Source: Rhodoblastus acidophilus
Lineage (GTDB): Bacteria; Pseudomonadota; Alphaproteobacteria; Rhizobiales; Beijerinckiaceae
NCBI RefSeq assembly: GCF_009720655.1
Contig: NZ_WNKS01000008.1
Location: 1 to 64,000 of the forward strand
Reading direction: 5' to 3'
Length of the DNA: 64,000 bases
Every line of letters starts with the position of its first letter. The first letter of the stretch is position 1. The notes beneath the pieces were generated by a model. The model did no database searches. It saw nothing but the letters and a program-made list of their open reading frames with translations, and was not told where the DNA came from. Shown here one piece after another: positions 6,782 to 14,818 of this stretch. The translations under genes were made by a program, and so were the position numbers.

Positions 6782-8502
6782 CTTTGCCTCGCCATGGTCT
6801 TCCTCGCGCTGTCGATCACCGCGTCGCCCTGCGCCAAAAGCTTTTCCGCCCGCGCCAGATCGGCGTCGACAGCATTGGCCTCGCCTGGGGGCGCTTCCTT
6901 GAACCCCTTGGCCGGCCCGCGATAAATGCGCCCGGAAACATAGGCCGCCGCGTCATAGAGCGGCTGGTCGCCCGGCGGCAGTTTTTCCCGGTCGACCCCA
7001 TCAAGAAGACGCCCGCTGCGCGCCGGATCGGCGTCGCCGACGGCCGCCAGCGCGCCATAGACGATCGCGCGCTGACGCTCCTGCGACTCCTCGGGGCTCA
7101 GGTCGCGCGCGCGTTGCGCCGCCATCCGCGCCAGATCGACATTGCCGACCACCGAAGCGTTCTGCGCCACCGTCAGATAGATATTGCGCTTGGTTTCTGG
7201 CGTGAGGCTTTCGACGAAGGCGTTGAGCTGGCTCCATTCCGACGCCTTGATCGACACGGCGACGCGCGCGACGCCGAGCATGAACTGCCGCAGAAAATTC
7301 TCCGCATAGGGCGAGGCGCGGAACCGCGCCCAATATTGCCGCCCGAGCGAGGCGAATTTTTCATATTGCCGCGCCTCCGCGAGCAGGCCCACCTCGCGGC
7401 GCAACGCCGCCTCCTCCACCAGCCCGCCGGGCGCGAGCAGGCGCGCGATGTCGAGCTTGGCGAGAGCGCCATCCCGGTCGCGCGGCGTCATCAGGACGGA
7501 CTGGACAAAAGCCACGGAGGCGCCAAGCGACGGATCGAGCGTGAGCGGATCGAGTGTGAGCATCACGTCCCGGTCCGGACCCTCGACATTTTCGAGATAG
7601 GCCAACGCCGCCTTGACGATTGGCGCGTCCGAGGCGGGAAGTTTTTGCGACGCCATCGCCTTGCGCCCGGCGGTCGGATTGCCGCCGCTCAACAAATAGA
7701 CGATCAGGGCGCGCGCATTCTCTTTCTTTTCCCAGGTTTCGGGCGGCGCCTCGAAAATGGCGCGGCCGAGCCTGCGCAAATGCTTGGGCATTTCCTTGAA
7801 GGCTTCGCCGTCGCCGGCGGAGACTTTTTCCTGCAGGTCCTGCAGGCGGCGCACCATGATCTCGATCTCGCCGGGCGGCGAAGGCAAAGGCAGCGGCGCG
7901 ATCGCCACCTTCTGCTTGCCGCCCTCCTTGCCGCCGGCCCCGCCTCCATGGCCGCCGCCCTCGTGCCCCCCACCCCCGCCTTCCGGGGCTTTCTCATGCC
8001 CGCCGGCGGCGGCCTCGCTCTCCTTCGCAGCCTCCTTCACGACCGGCGTGCCGGCGTCGCCATGGGCTTCGTTCGCCTTCGGCGCGGCCCCCGCCTCGGG
8101 GGGTGCGCCCTCGACCTGCTGGACGGCGCCCTTGTCCGCTCCGCCGCCCTCCGGCGCCGCGGTCTGCGTCTCGCCTTGCGGCGGCGCCTGCATCATCCTC
8201 CAGACATAATAGCCGCCGCCTCCGCCGCCGAGGAGCAGCAGCAGCGCCGCCGCCGCGGGCACAAGGATGCGAGCCTTGCCCTTCAGCCTCGGAATGAAGC
8301 GCTTCAGCCCTTTTCGCGGCGCCTCGGCATTGTCTTCGCCTTCCGGCGTCTGTTCAGCGACCTCGGCGGCCTTGGCGGGCTTCTTCTTTCTGGAAAACTT
8401 CGGCAGCGAAAATTTTGGCGCGGAAATTTTCGGCAGAGAGATTTTCGGCGCGGATATTTTCGGCAGCGAAATTTTGGGCAGGGAGAACTTCGGCAGCTTC
8501 AT
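6778..8502 (-). CDS. motC: MotC, periplasmic motility protein
   Basis: A 574-residue protein resembling Rhizobium MotC, which acts in the periplasm with MotB to modulate motor torque. Residues 1-40 are an unusual basic repeat: seven tandem units of (F/I)S(L/A)PK. A single membrane segment (about residues 80-100, ILVPAAAALLLLLGGGGG) is followed by a Gly/Glu/Ala-rich linker (105-200) and a helical, TPR-like C-terminal domain. Its start overlaps the motB stop and its stop overlaps the fliK start. MotC is usually described with a cleavable leader; here the repeat makes the N-terminus a cytoplasmic tail. Confidence 0.85.
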   Translation of the reverse strand: MKLPKFSLPKISLPKISAPKISLPKISAPKFSLPKFSRKKKPAKAAEVAEQTPEGEDNAEAPRKGLKRFIPRLKGKARILVPAAAALLLLLGGGGGGYYVWRMMQAPPQGETQTAAPEGGGADKGAVQQVEGAPPEAGAAPKANEAHGDAGTPVVKEAAKESEAAAGGHEKAPEGGGGGHEGGGHGGGAGGKEGGKQKVAIAPLPLPSPPGEIEIMVRRLQDLQEKVSAGDGEAFKEMPKHLRRLGRAIFEAPPETWEKKENARALIVYLLSGGNPTAGRKAMASQKLPASDAPIVKAALAYLENVEGPDRDVMLTLDPLTLDPSLGASVAFVQSVLMTPRDRDGALAKLDIARLLAPGGLVEEAALRREVGLLAEARQYEKFASLGRQYWARFRASPYAENFLRQFMLGVARVAVSIKASEWSQLNAFVESLTPETKRNIYLTVAQNASVVGNVDLARMAAQRARDLSPEESQERQRAIVYGALAAVGDADPARSGRLLDGVDREKLPPGDQPLYDAAAYVSGRIYRGPAKGFKEAPPGEANAVDADLARAEKLLAQGDAVIDSARKTMARQR

Positions 8503-9662
8503 GACGACGCCTTGCGCAGCAGGATTTCGATGCGACGGTTTTCAGCGGCCTCGGGCTTAGCCGCATTCATCGGCTTGCGGTCGGCATAGGCCTCGATCCG
8601 CTCCAGGCGCGCGGCGTCGAGACCGCCGCGAATCAGCATGAATTGCGCCATCTGCGCGCGGGACGCCGAGAGCCGCCAATTGTCGGAGGCCCCATTGCGG
8701 AACGGGCGCGCGTCGGTGAAACCGCGCAGCACCACGCCGCCCGGCCGGTTCTTGAGCATGCGCGCGATGCGCTCCATGAGATGAACCATTTTCGGATTGG
8801 GCTGCGAGGAGCCGAGCTCGAACATGCCGAACTTGTCGTTGTCGGTCAGGCTGATCAGCAGGCCCTCGCGCGTGGCCTTGACCTCGAACCTGGGCTGAAC
8901 CTCGCCGATCTCTTCCTTGGCTACGGCGGCGAGCTGTTTTTGCAGCGCCTCCGCATCGGCCTTGTCGGCCGCCTCCTGCGCGGCCTCGGCGCCGGCTTGG
9001 GCGGGCGTCTGGGCCGAGGCCTGCGCCGCCTTCTGACCGGGCTTGGCGCCCTCCGCCTTGGCGGGCGCCTCGATTTTCGCGGCGGCGGGCGGGGCCGGCG
9101 GCGTCTCGTCCTCCGCCTCTTCGGCGTCATCGGCGGCGCCCTCGGCGGCGCGGAACGGATCGCGATAGGCGTCCGCCGACCCGGCTTCGGCGGCCGATCC
9201 CTGCTTGTTCTTCCTTTCAACCGGCGCCTTGCCGGCGATCTGCTCCAGGGCGGCATAGGGATTCTGGAACAGCGTGTCCTCGTTCATCAGCGCCTTGGCG
9301 TTGATGTCCTTGAGCGGCTCCTTGCCCTTCTGCTCCATCTTGCCCTGCTGCTGCCCCTGGGGCGGCGCCTTGTCGGGCTCGCCCTCGTTCACAGGCGGCT
9401 TGTCGTCGGTGGGCTTTTCGTCGCGGATGCCGCGCTTGTTCTTGGCGAAATCCTCCATCTTCACCGGGTTGAAATAGCGGGCGATGATGGTCTGGCTGTC
9501 CTTGTTGGTCGAGTTGAGAATCCACAGCACCAGGAAGAACGCCATCATCGCCGTGACGAAGTCGGCGTAGGCGATCTTCCAGGCGCCGCCGTGATGGCCA
9601 TCCTCATGGGGGCCATGACGTCGGACGATGATGATTTCCTGTTGTTCGGCGTCTTCACTCAC
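8499..9662 (-). CDS. motB: Flagellar motor stator protein MotB
   Basis: A 387-residue stator subunit. The single membrane helix (residues about 28-48, WKIAYADFVTAMMAFFLVLW) contains Asp34, the proton-binding residue of MotB. A long charged, Ala-rich periplasmic linker (60-230) leads to a C-terminal OmpA-like peptidoglycan-binding domain (about 260-380; SASRAQMAQFML and ENRRIEILL). Together with MotA (35.97 kb, a separate unit) it forms the proton channel. Coupled overlaps with fliH (8 bp) and motC (4 bp) place it in the fliF operon, as in other Rhizobiales. Confidence 0.95.
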   Translation of the reverse strand: MSEDAEQQEIIIVRRHGPHEDGHHGGAWKIAYADFVTAMMAFFLVLWILNSTNKDSQTIIARYFNPVKMEDFAKNKRGIRDEKPTDDKPPVNEGEPDKAPPQGQQQGKMEQKGKEPLKDINAKALMNEDTLFQNPYAALEQIAGKAPVERKNKQGSAAEAGSADAYRDPFRAAEGAADDAEEAEDETPPAPPAAAKIEAPAKAEGAKPGQKAAQASAQTPAQAGAEAAQEAADKADAEALQKQLAAVAKEEIGEVQPRFEVKATREGLLISLTDNDKFGMFELGSSQPNPKMVHLMERIARMLKNRPGGVVLRGFTDARPFRNGASDNWRLSASRAQMAQFMLIRGGLDAARLERIEAYADRKPMNAAKPEAAENRRIEILLRKASS

Positions 9663-10464
9663 CCGGCGCGCTCCCGGCGATCTGGGTCACATCCTGGCTG
9701 GCGTCCTGGCTTCTGGCGCGGCTCCGGCGGCGGGCCGGAGGCTTTTCGGCCGGCGCCTCGGGGTCGGCGGGAAGCGCGCCGAGCGCCTGCATCCAGGCGC
9801 CGAGCTGCGTTTCGATGACGGTGTCGTCGACGCGCACGCGCACGTCGAGCCCGTCGCTCAGCGAATAGGCGATCGACGCCTGCTGATCCGCGAATTTCTC
9901 CTTCAGCGCATCGAGCAAATCCTGGGGGCCGCTGATCTCGAACAGCGAGCGCCGGCGCGAGGAGAAGAGAACCTCGATGTTCTGCACGAGCGAATCGGTG
10001 ACGCGCGCGATCACCGCCTGCGTCAGGAAGGGCTTGAGGATGTTGGCGACGGCCTGCGCGCACCGGGTCTCGAAATCGGCGATGGCCGCGCGATGCGCCT
10101 CCACCAGCCGCTGGCCCTCCTCCTGCTGCCATTTCGCCCGTTCGCGCGCGAACTCCAGCGTCCGGCTGCTCTCCAGACGGGCGCGCTCCTCCGCCCATTC
10201 GCGCCGCGCCGCCTCGCGGCCCTCCTCGAACGCCTTGAGCATGCTCTGTTCGAGCTTCGGCGACGCAGCGGCGGCGGTCGTGCGCGGCTCATCCGCGACG
10301 ACGTCCGGCGCCGGCTCCTTCCTGCGCAGCAGCGGCGACACTCGCGCCGCCTGTTCATCCGCCGTGCGCTTGCGCGGCGGCGGCCAAGGCAGCGACGGCG
10401 CCGTCTCGACTACGGAGGACGACTGCTGTCGCGCCAGATATTCGGCGAACGGAACCGGCTTCAT
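9655..10464 (-). CDS. fliH: Flagellar export apparatus protein FliH
   Basis: A 269-residue FliH-like protein that would bind and restrain the FliI ATPase and dock it at the C ring. It has a disordered N-terminus with a short motif (MKPVPFAEYLARQ), a helical Glu/Arg/Ala-rich middle (residues about 75-150) and a C-terminal V-ATPase subunit E-like domain. ATG 10464 is chosen because it forms an ATGA overlap with the fliF stop. FliH sequences are weakly conserved, so the call leans on position between fliF and motB. Confidence 0.85.
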   Translation of the reverse strand: MKPVPFAEYLARQQSSSVVETAPSLPWPPPRKRTADEQAARVSPLLRRKEPAPDVVADEPRTTAAAASPKLEQSMLKAFEEGREAARREWAEERARLESSRTLEFARERAKWQQEEGQRLVEAHRAAIADFETRCAQAVANILKPFLTQAVIARVTDSLVQNIEVLFSSRRRSLFEISGPQDLLDALKEKFADQQASIAYSLSDGLDVRVRVDDTVIETQLGAWMQALGALPADPEAPAEKPPARRRSRARSQDASQDVTQIAGSAPGE

Positions 10465-12104
10465 GCGCGCTCTCCGTGACGGATCCATTGTTTGAGAATT
10501 GCGGCCGCCTGGGCCTCATCGAGTTCGATCATCTGTTCCAACCGCTTCTGCGGGCTGCGTCCGCGCTTCAGGTTCAGATCTTCAAGGAGCGCCTGCTCCT
10601 CGGCGCTTTCGCCGATCAGGTTGGGCTCGATCTTGCCGTCGGCGCCGAGGACGCCCGCGCCGCCGGCGAGCGCCAGCGCGCCCTCGCCGGCGATGGGCTC
10701 GCGCAGTTCGATCAGGGCGCGGGTCGCCGGACGCAGACCGACGAACACGACGAGCGCCGCGACGCCGAGCAAGGCGAGCGCCGTCATGATGCTGCCGAAC
10801 TGGCGCAGCAGCACGTCGACGATCCCGAGCGGCGGCGAGGGCTCCAGCTCCTTGCCGCTGTCGACGAAATCCACCGCCGAAATTTTTATCACGTCGCCAC
10901 GCTCTTTTCGGAGACCCGCCGCGGACGACACCAATTGCTCAATTTCTGCCACCTGCTTGTCGATCGCCTCCGGCGTCGCCTTGTCGCCGAGCGTCGCGGC
11001 GATGCCCTGCCGGTTGATCAGCACGGCGACGGACAGGTTCTCCACCGCATAGCCGTTAGAGACGGTATTGGTGACCTTGGAGGACAGCTCGAAATTGGTC
11101 AGCTCCTCCTTCTTGTTGCTTTCCTCATTGGCCTGTTTGCCGTCGCCGGACGAGGAATTCGGCTGCGGCACGTTGCGGCCCACCGAGGTCGGCGACTGCG
11201 TGGAGGAGTTCTGCGAATTCTGCGTCTCCTTGATCGTGCGCACGGAGCGCTCGACGCGCGAATCGGGATCGTAGGTGGTCTGCGTCGTCTCCTTGCGATC
11301 GGTGTTCAGCCGCGCGGCGACGCTGATCTGAAAATTTCGCAGCGAGAGATAGGGGGCCAGAGTCCGGCGAATGTTGTTCTGGATCTCGGCCGAAACGCTT
11401 TTCTCCAGCGAAAGCATCTTGCCCGGGCCGGCGTCGGCGCCGTCGGAGCCGGACGCCAGCAACGTGCCATCGACATTGAGCACGGTCACCTGATCGACGG
11501 TCATGCTCGGGATGGAGGAGGCGACGAGATGGCGGACCGCCTGGGCGATCATCGCATTGTCCTGGCCTTCCGTGCGCAAAACGACGGAGGCGGACGGCGG
11601 CTGCTTGGCGCGCCGGAACGAGCCTTCGTCGGGCATGACCAGATGCACGCGCGCCGCCTTGACGCCGCGCATGGTCTGGATGGTGCGCGCCAACTCGCCC
11701 TCAAGGGCGCGCAGCCGGGTCACCTCCTGCATGAACGAGGTGAGGCCGAGCGAACCGAGCTTGTCGAACAGTTCATAGCCGGTGCCGCCGGAGCGCGGCA
11801 GGCCCTGCTCGGCGAGCAGCATGCGGGCGCGGGCGGTGTCGCCATAGCCCACATAGACGGTGGCGCCGTCGGCGGAGACGTCGAACGTCACCCCAGCCTC
11901 CTTGAGCGCGCCGCCGATGCGGGTGACGTCCTGCTTGTCGAGGCCGGCGTAGAGGATCTCGTTGGTGGGGCGGCTGAGATAATAGGCGGCGACGCCGATA
12001 AGTCCGAAGACGATGACGCCGATCGCCGCCAGCAGCGACAGGCGACGCGGCCCGAGCGCAAGCAGGTTTGAAATCAATCTGTCGAATTGTTCGCGGGCGC
12101 TCAT
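10461..12104 (-). CDS. fliF: Flagellar MS-ring protein FliF
   Basis: A 547-residue MS-ring subunit with two membrane helices (residues about 20-45 and 440-460) flanking the periplasmic YscJ/FliF domains (ATVYVGYGDTARARMLLAEQ; VHLVMPDEGSFRR). The C-terminal cytoplasmic tail binds FliG. It is the first gene of fliF-fliH-motB-motC-fliK-transglycosylase. Its first 17 codons and roughly 60 bp of upstream DNA are duplicated at 13.98-14.10 kb. The putative regulatory box ends 46 bp before the ATG. Confidence 0.96.
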   Translation of the reverse strand: MSAREQFDRLISNLLALGPRRLSLLAAIGVIVFGLIGVAAYYLSRPTNEILYAGLDKQDVTRIGGALKEAGVTFDVSADGATVYVGYGDTARARMLLAEQGLPRSGGTGYELFDKLGSLGLTSFMQEVTRLRALEGELARTIQTMRGVKAARVHLVMPDEGSFRRAKQPPSASVVLRTEGQDNAMIAQAVRHLVASSIPSMTVDQVTVLNVDGTLLASGSDGADAGPGKMLSLEKSVSAEIQNNIRRTLAPYLSLRNFQISVAARLNTDRKETTQTTYDPDSRVERSVRTIKETQNSQNSSTQSPTSVGRNVPQPNSSSGDGKQANEESNKKEELTNFELSSKVTNTVSNGYAVENLSVAVLINRQGIAATLGDKATPEAIDKQVAEIEQLVSSAAGLRKERGDVIKISAVDFVDSGKELEPSPPLGIVDVLLRQFGSIMTALALLGVAALVVFVGLRPATRALIELREPIAGEGALALAGGAGVLGADGKIEPNLIGESAEEQALLEDLNLKRGRSPQKRLEQMIELDEAQAAAILKQWIRHGERA

Positions 12105-12149
12105 ACCCTATTCCAACGAAAGTTCATTTTCGATCCGCATCATCGGAGG

Positions 12150-12169
12150 CCAAACTTGCGCGGAGGTTT
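12150..12169 (-). promoter_or_regulatory. Putative FtcR-type box of fliF
   Basis: Gene-sense AAACCTCCGCGCAAGTTTGG, the most divergent box: the first half-site has lost its AG core and the spacer has one extra base. It ends 46 bp upstream of the fliF ATG. It is duplicated at 14079-14098. Confidence 0.5.
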
Positions 12170-12206
12170 TGGCTCAACGTTTGAGAGCTGGCCGGACAAA
12201 CCGCCG

Positions 12207-13832
12207 TCACGCGCGAAATGTCCGGGCGATTTCGTCCGTGATGGTTTCGAACAGCGCGGCCCAGTCGTCGCCTTCAGGGCAACGGAACAGCCGCATGGTC
12301 GGATACCAGGGCGAATCCGTCCGCTCGTTCATCCAGCGCCATTCGGAAATGTGGCGCAACGCCACCCAGACCGGTCGGCCGAGCGCGCCCGCCAGATGGG
12401 CGATGGAGGTGTCGCAGGTGATGATGAGGTCCAGATTGGCCATCACCGCCGCCGTGTCGATGAAGGCGTCCGGGCCGGCGTCGAACGCATCGCCGAACAG
12501 CGTGACGCGCGCCGCCAGTTCCGGCGGCAATTCGTCTGCGCCGGGGTCTTTCTGCAGGCAGAAAAACCGCGCCGCCGGCGCCCTGGTCAAGGGCGAAAGT
12601 TTGCCTGGCGGAATCGACCGGCGCGGATCCACGCGAAAATCGACATTTCCCCGCCAGCACAGTCCGATTTTCGGCGCGGCGCCGGCCATGTGGTCGCGCC
12701 AAAGCGCCACGCGCTCGCGTTCGGCGCGCAGATAAGGCACAGGCGCCGGAATCGACTCGAGCCGTGTGGCGCAGGCGCGCGGCAGGCTGCTGATGGCCAG
12801 CGTCGCATCAAAATCCCCGGCGAGGTCCTGTTCGTCGCGCCAGCCGATCTCGGCGCCGCTGGACGCGAGCAGCCGGCGCATTTTTGCCGGCCCGGCGAAG
12901 GTCACATCGGCGCCGGCGCGGGCGAGCAGAACGATGTAGCGAAAGAACTGGATGGTGTCGCCGAGGCCGTGGTCATTGACCACCAGGATTTTCCGCCCCG
13001 CGAGGCCTTCGGGATCGGCGAGGTCGAATCGGGCGGACGAGATCGGAACCGGGCGCTTGCCTTTGTCCCAACGGTATTCGTAGCCCTCCCACCCCTGGGC
13101 GAAGTCGCCGAGCAGCAATTGCAGGCAGCCCCGGTTGCTCTGTCCCTCCGCCGAATCCAGTTCGAGGTCCAGCGCCCTGTCGAACGCCAGCATCGCCTCA
13201 TCGAACAGGCCGAGCTCCTTGTTGACGATGCCGAGCCCACAGTAAGCCAGCACATAATCCGATCGCCGCGCCACGGCGCGCAGATAACACTGGCGCGCTT
13301 CGCCATATTGTCCCAGGCGCATCAGCGCATTGCCGAGATTGAGATGGGCGTTGGCCATGGCGCCGTCCAGGGCGATGGCGCGCCGGTAAGCCTCAATCGC
13401 CTCCTCAGACCGGCCCAGGGCGAAATAGGCGGAGCCGCGATTGCACTGCGCGCCGGCGTGGTTCGGCCGCAGCTTGCAGGCGCGTTCGAGGCGCACAAGC
13501 GCCTCCTGCGCATTCTCATGCTCCAGCAGCAGGACGCCGCTGTTGAACCAGCTGACCGCGTCGTCGGGCTTCAGCTCCAGCGCGCGATTGTAAAACGCCA
13601 GCGCGCCCGCCGCGTGACCCTTGCGTTGCAAAATACACCCGCCGGCGCAAAGGGCTTCGGGAAAGTCGGGACGCAGCCTGAGCGCCTGGTCGAGCAGGGC
13701 GATGGCGGCGTCGAGGCGGCCGGCCGCCTGTTCGGCCATGCCGCGACGATAGAGGTCTTCCGGCGCGCTTTTGGCGGCGCCGCGTTGAGAGGGGCGCGCC
13801 AGGGAACGCCGCGATTGGGTTTTCGAACGCAT
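12207..13832 (-). CDS. TPR protein with GT9-like glycosyltransferase domain
   Basis: About 541 residues. Residues 20-230 are tandem TPR units (AEQAAGRLDAAIALLDQALR; HAAGALAFYNRALELKPDDA). Residues about 250-540 resemble ADP-heptose/GT9-type glycosyltransferases, with GDTIQFFRYIVLL, GLCWRGN and the C-terminal CDTSIAHLAGALGRPVWVAL. Such fusions often sit in flagellar or glycan clusters; I infer a role in glycosylating flagellin or another flagellar protein. Start ATG 13832 has no strong ribosome binding site, and the frame is open to 13949. A putative flagellar box lies only 17 bp upstream. It sits between fliF and a partial duplicate of the fliF 5' end, so it may have arrived with that rearrangement. 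Confidence 0.75.
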   Translation of the reverse strand: MRSKTQSRRSLARPSQRGAAKSAPEDLYRRGMAEQAAGRLDAAIALLDQALRLRPDFPEALCAGGCILQRKGHAAGALAFYNRALELKPDDAVSWFNSGVLLLEHENAQEALVRLERACKLRPNHAGAQCNRGSAYFALGRSEEAIEAYRRAIALDGAMANAHLNLGNALMRLGQYGEARQCYLRAVARRSDYVLAYCGLGIVNKELGLFDEAMLAFDRALDLELDSAEGQSNRGCLQLLLGDFAQGWEGYEYRWDKGKRPVPISSARFDLADPEGLAGRKILVVNDHGLGDTIQFFRYIVLLARAGADVTFAGPAKMRRLLASSGAEIGWRDEQDLAGDFDATLAISSLPRACATRLESIPAPVPYLRAERERVALWRDHMAGAAPKIGLCWRGNVDFRVDPRRSIPPGKLSPLTRAPAARFFCLQKDPGADELPPELAARVTLFGDAFDAGPDAFIDTAAVMANLDLIITCDTSIAHLAGALGRPVWVALRHISEWRWMNERTDSPWYPTMRLFRCPEGDDWAALFETITDEIARTFRA

Positions 13833-13849
13833 GCGACGAAAACAACCAC

Positions 13850-13869
13850 GGCAAGCTGGCGTGAGGCTG
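13850..13869 (-). promoter_or_regulatory. Putative FtcR-type box of the TPR glycosyltransferase
   Basis: Gene-sense CAGCCTCACGCCAGCTTGCC, with half-site AG cores 11 bp apart. It is unusually close (17 bp) to the chosen start, which could mean that the true start is further downstream. Confidence 0.5.
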
Positions 13870-13980
13870 AGGGAGGCCTCGAAAAGCGGAAAGCCGCACC
13901 CTTTCGAGCGCGGCCTGGATGTTTGGAGCGAAGGTCCGGATGACTGCAACAGCGTCAGGATCGTCTGGTTCGACGGGTCG

Positions 13981-14100
13981 GCAGCGCAAGGAGGTTTGAA
14001 ATCAAACGGTCCGATTGTTCGCTGGCGCTCATGCCCAGGTCCAACGAAAGATCATTTTCGCAACCGCGTCATCGACGACCAAACTTGCGCGAGGATGCCT
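13981..14100 (-). pseudogene. Duplicated 5' fragment of fliF with its upstream region
   Basis: The minus strand from ATG 14032 encodes MSASEQSDRLISNLLAL, matching FliF (MSAREQFDRLISNLLAL) at 15 of 17 residues, then diverges and stops after 25 codons. Homology continues about 65 bp upstream and includes the box at 14079-14098. This looks like the remnant of a partial duplication. Apart from this fragment and the two boxes, the interval 13833-14139 holds no gene I can support. Confidence 0.8.
14079..14098 (-). promoter_or_regulatory. Duplicate of the fliF FtcR-type box
   Basis: Gene-sense GCATCCTCGCGCAAGTTTGG, 46 bp upstream of the truncated fliF start. If active, it could drive transcription toward the TPR glycosyltransferase gene. 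Confidence 0.45.
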
Positions 14101-14139
14101 GCTCCGCCCTTTACAGCGAAAAAAGGGCAGACAAGCGCT

Positions 14140-14745
14140 TCAAGCCGCCACCGGGAAATGCGAGCGAGCAAGCTCTCCAAGCGTATCGCTGGTCATTTGC
14201 GTCTTGGCGCCCAACACCCAAAGATCAAAAGCCGCGGCGCGGCGCATATGTGCGACTGAGGCGAATCCCGCCGTGAACAGTTCGGTCGCCAGAACCTTTT
14301 CGGTGAAGCCACACTTGTGCGCCATGTAATGGTTGCCCGAAGCCAACGCTGGGCGCAGCCCGTACAGGATATCCATGGGCGAAATCGGTCCCGCCGCCGA
14401 AATATAGGCGGGTTCAAGCAATCGGCCATCGGAAACGAGAGCGCAAACCGACTGCAGATCGGGACAGGCGATGACGGCGAAACCATCGGGTTTGAGAACG
14501 CGCAAGAATTCCTTGAGCGCCCTCGGCACCTCGTGTGGAAAGAGATGTTCGATGTTGTGCGCGGAGAAAACCGCATCGACACTCGCGTCCTCGACAGCCG
14601 CCATATCCGTCATCGTGCCCACGATGTCCGGGCGCGCGCGGGCGTCGATGTCGAAGCGAATCTCCTGCCAGTCGTGGCTGGCGAACGTCCGCGTGGTGTG
14701 CTCTTTTTGCGCGGGTCCGCATCCGACGTGCAAGAACTTTTTCAT
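14140..14745 (-). CDS. SAM-dependent methyltransferase (class I)
   Basis: A 201-residue methyltransferase. Motif I is LHVGCGPAQ near the N-terminus, with an acidic ribose-binding segment (RFDIDARARPD) and SAHNIEHLFPHEVPRALKEF typical of the Methyltransf_11 family. The substrate is unknown. It lies 73 bp downstream of the GT41 gene on the same strand and likely shares its transcript, so a role in modifying a flagellin glycan is plausible but inferred. Confidence 0.8.
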   Translation of the reverse strand: MKKFLHVGCGPAQKEHTTRTFASHDWQEIRFDIDARARPDIVGTMTDMAAVEDASVDAVFSAHNIEHLFPHEVPRALKEFLRVLKPDGFAVIACPDLQSVCALVSDGRLLEPAYISAAGPISPMDILYGLRPALASGNHYMAHKCGFTEKVLATELFTAGFASVAHMRRAAAFDLWVLGAKTQMTSDTLGELARSHFPVAA

Positions 14746-14818
14746 CGGTTCATCCTTTCAGGTTCGGCGCCGCTCAAGGGCCAGATCGATCGCGCATCGC
14801 TTGAATCCAACAAACGCA

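Noticed and set aside
13981-14032. The 25-codon fliF-like ORF as a functional gene
   Set aside because: Similarity stops after 17 codons and the frame ends soon after, so it is treated as a duplication remnant.
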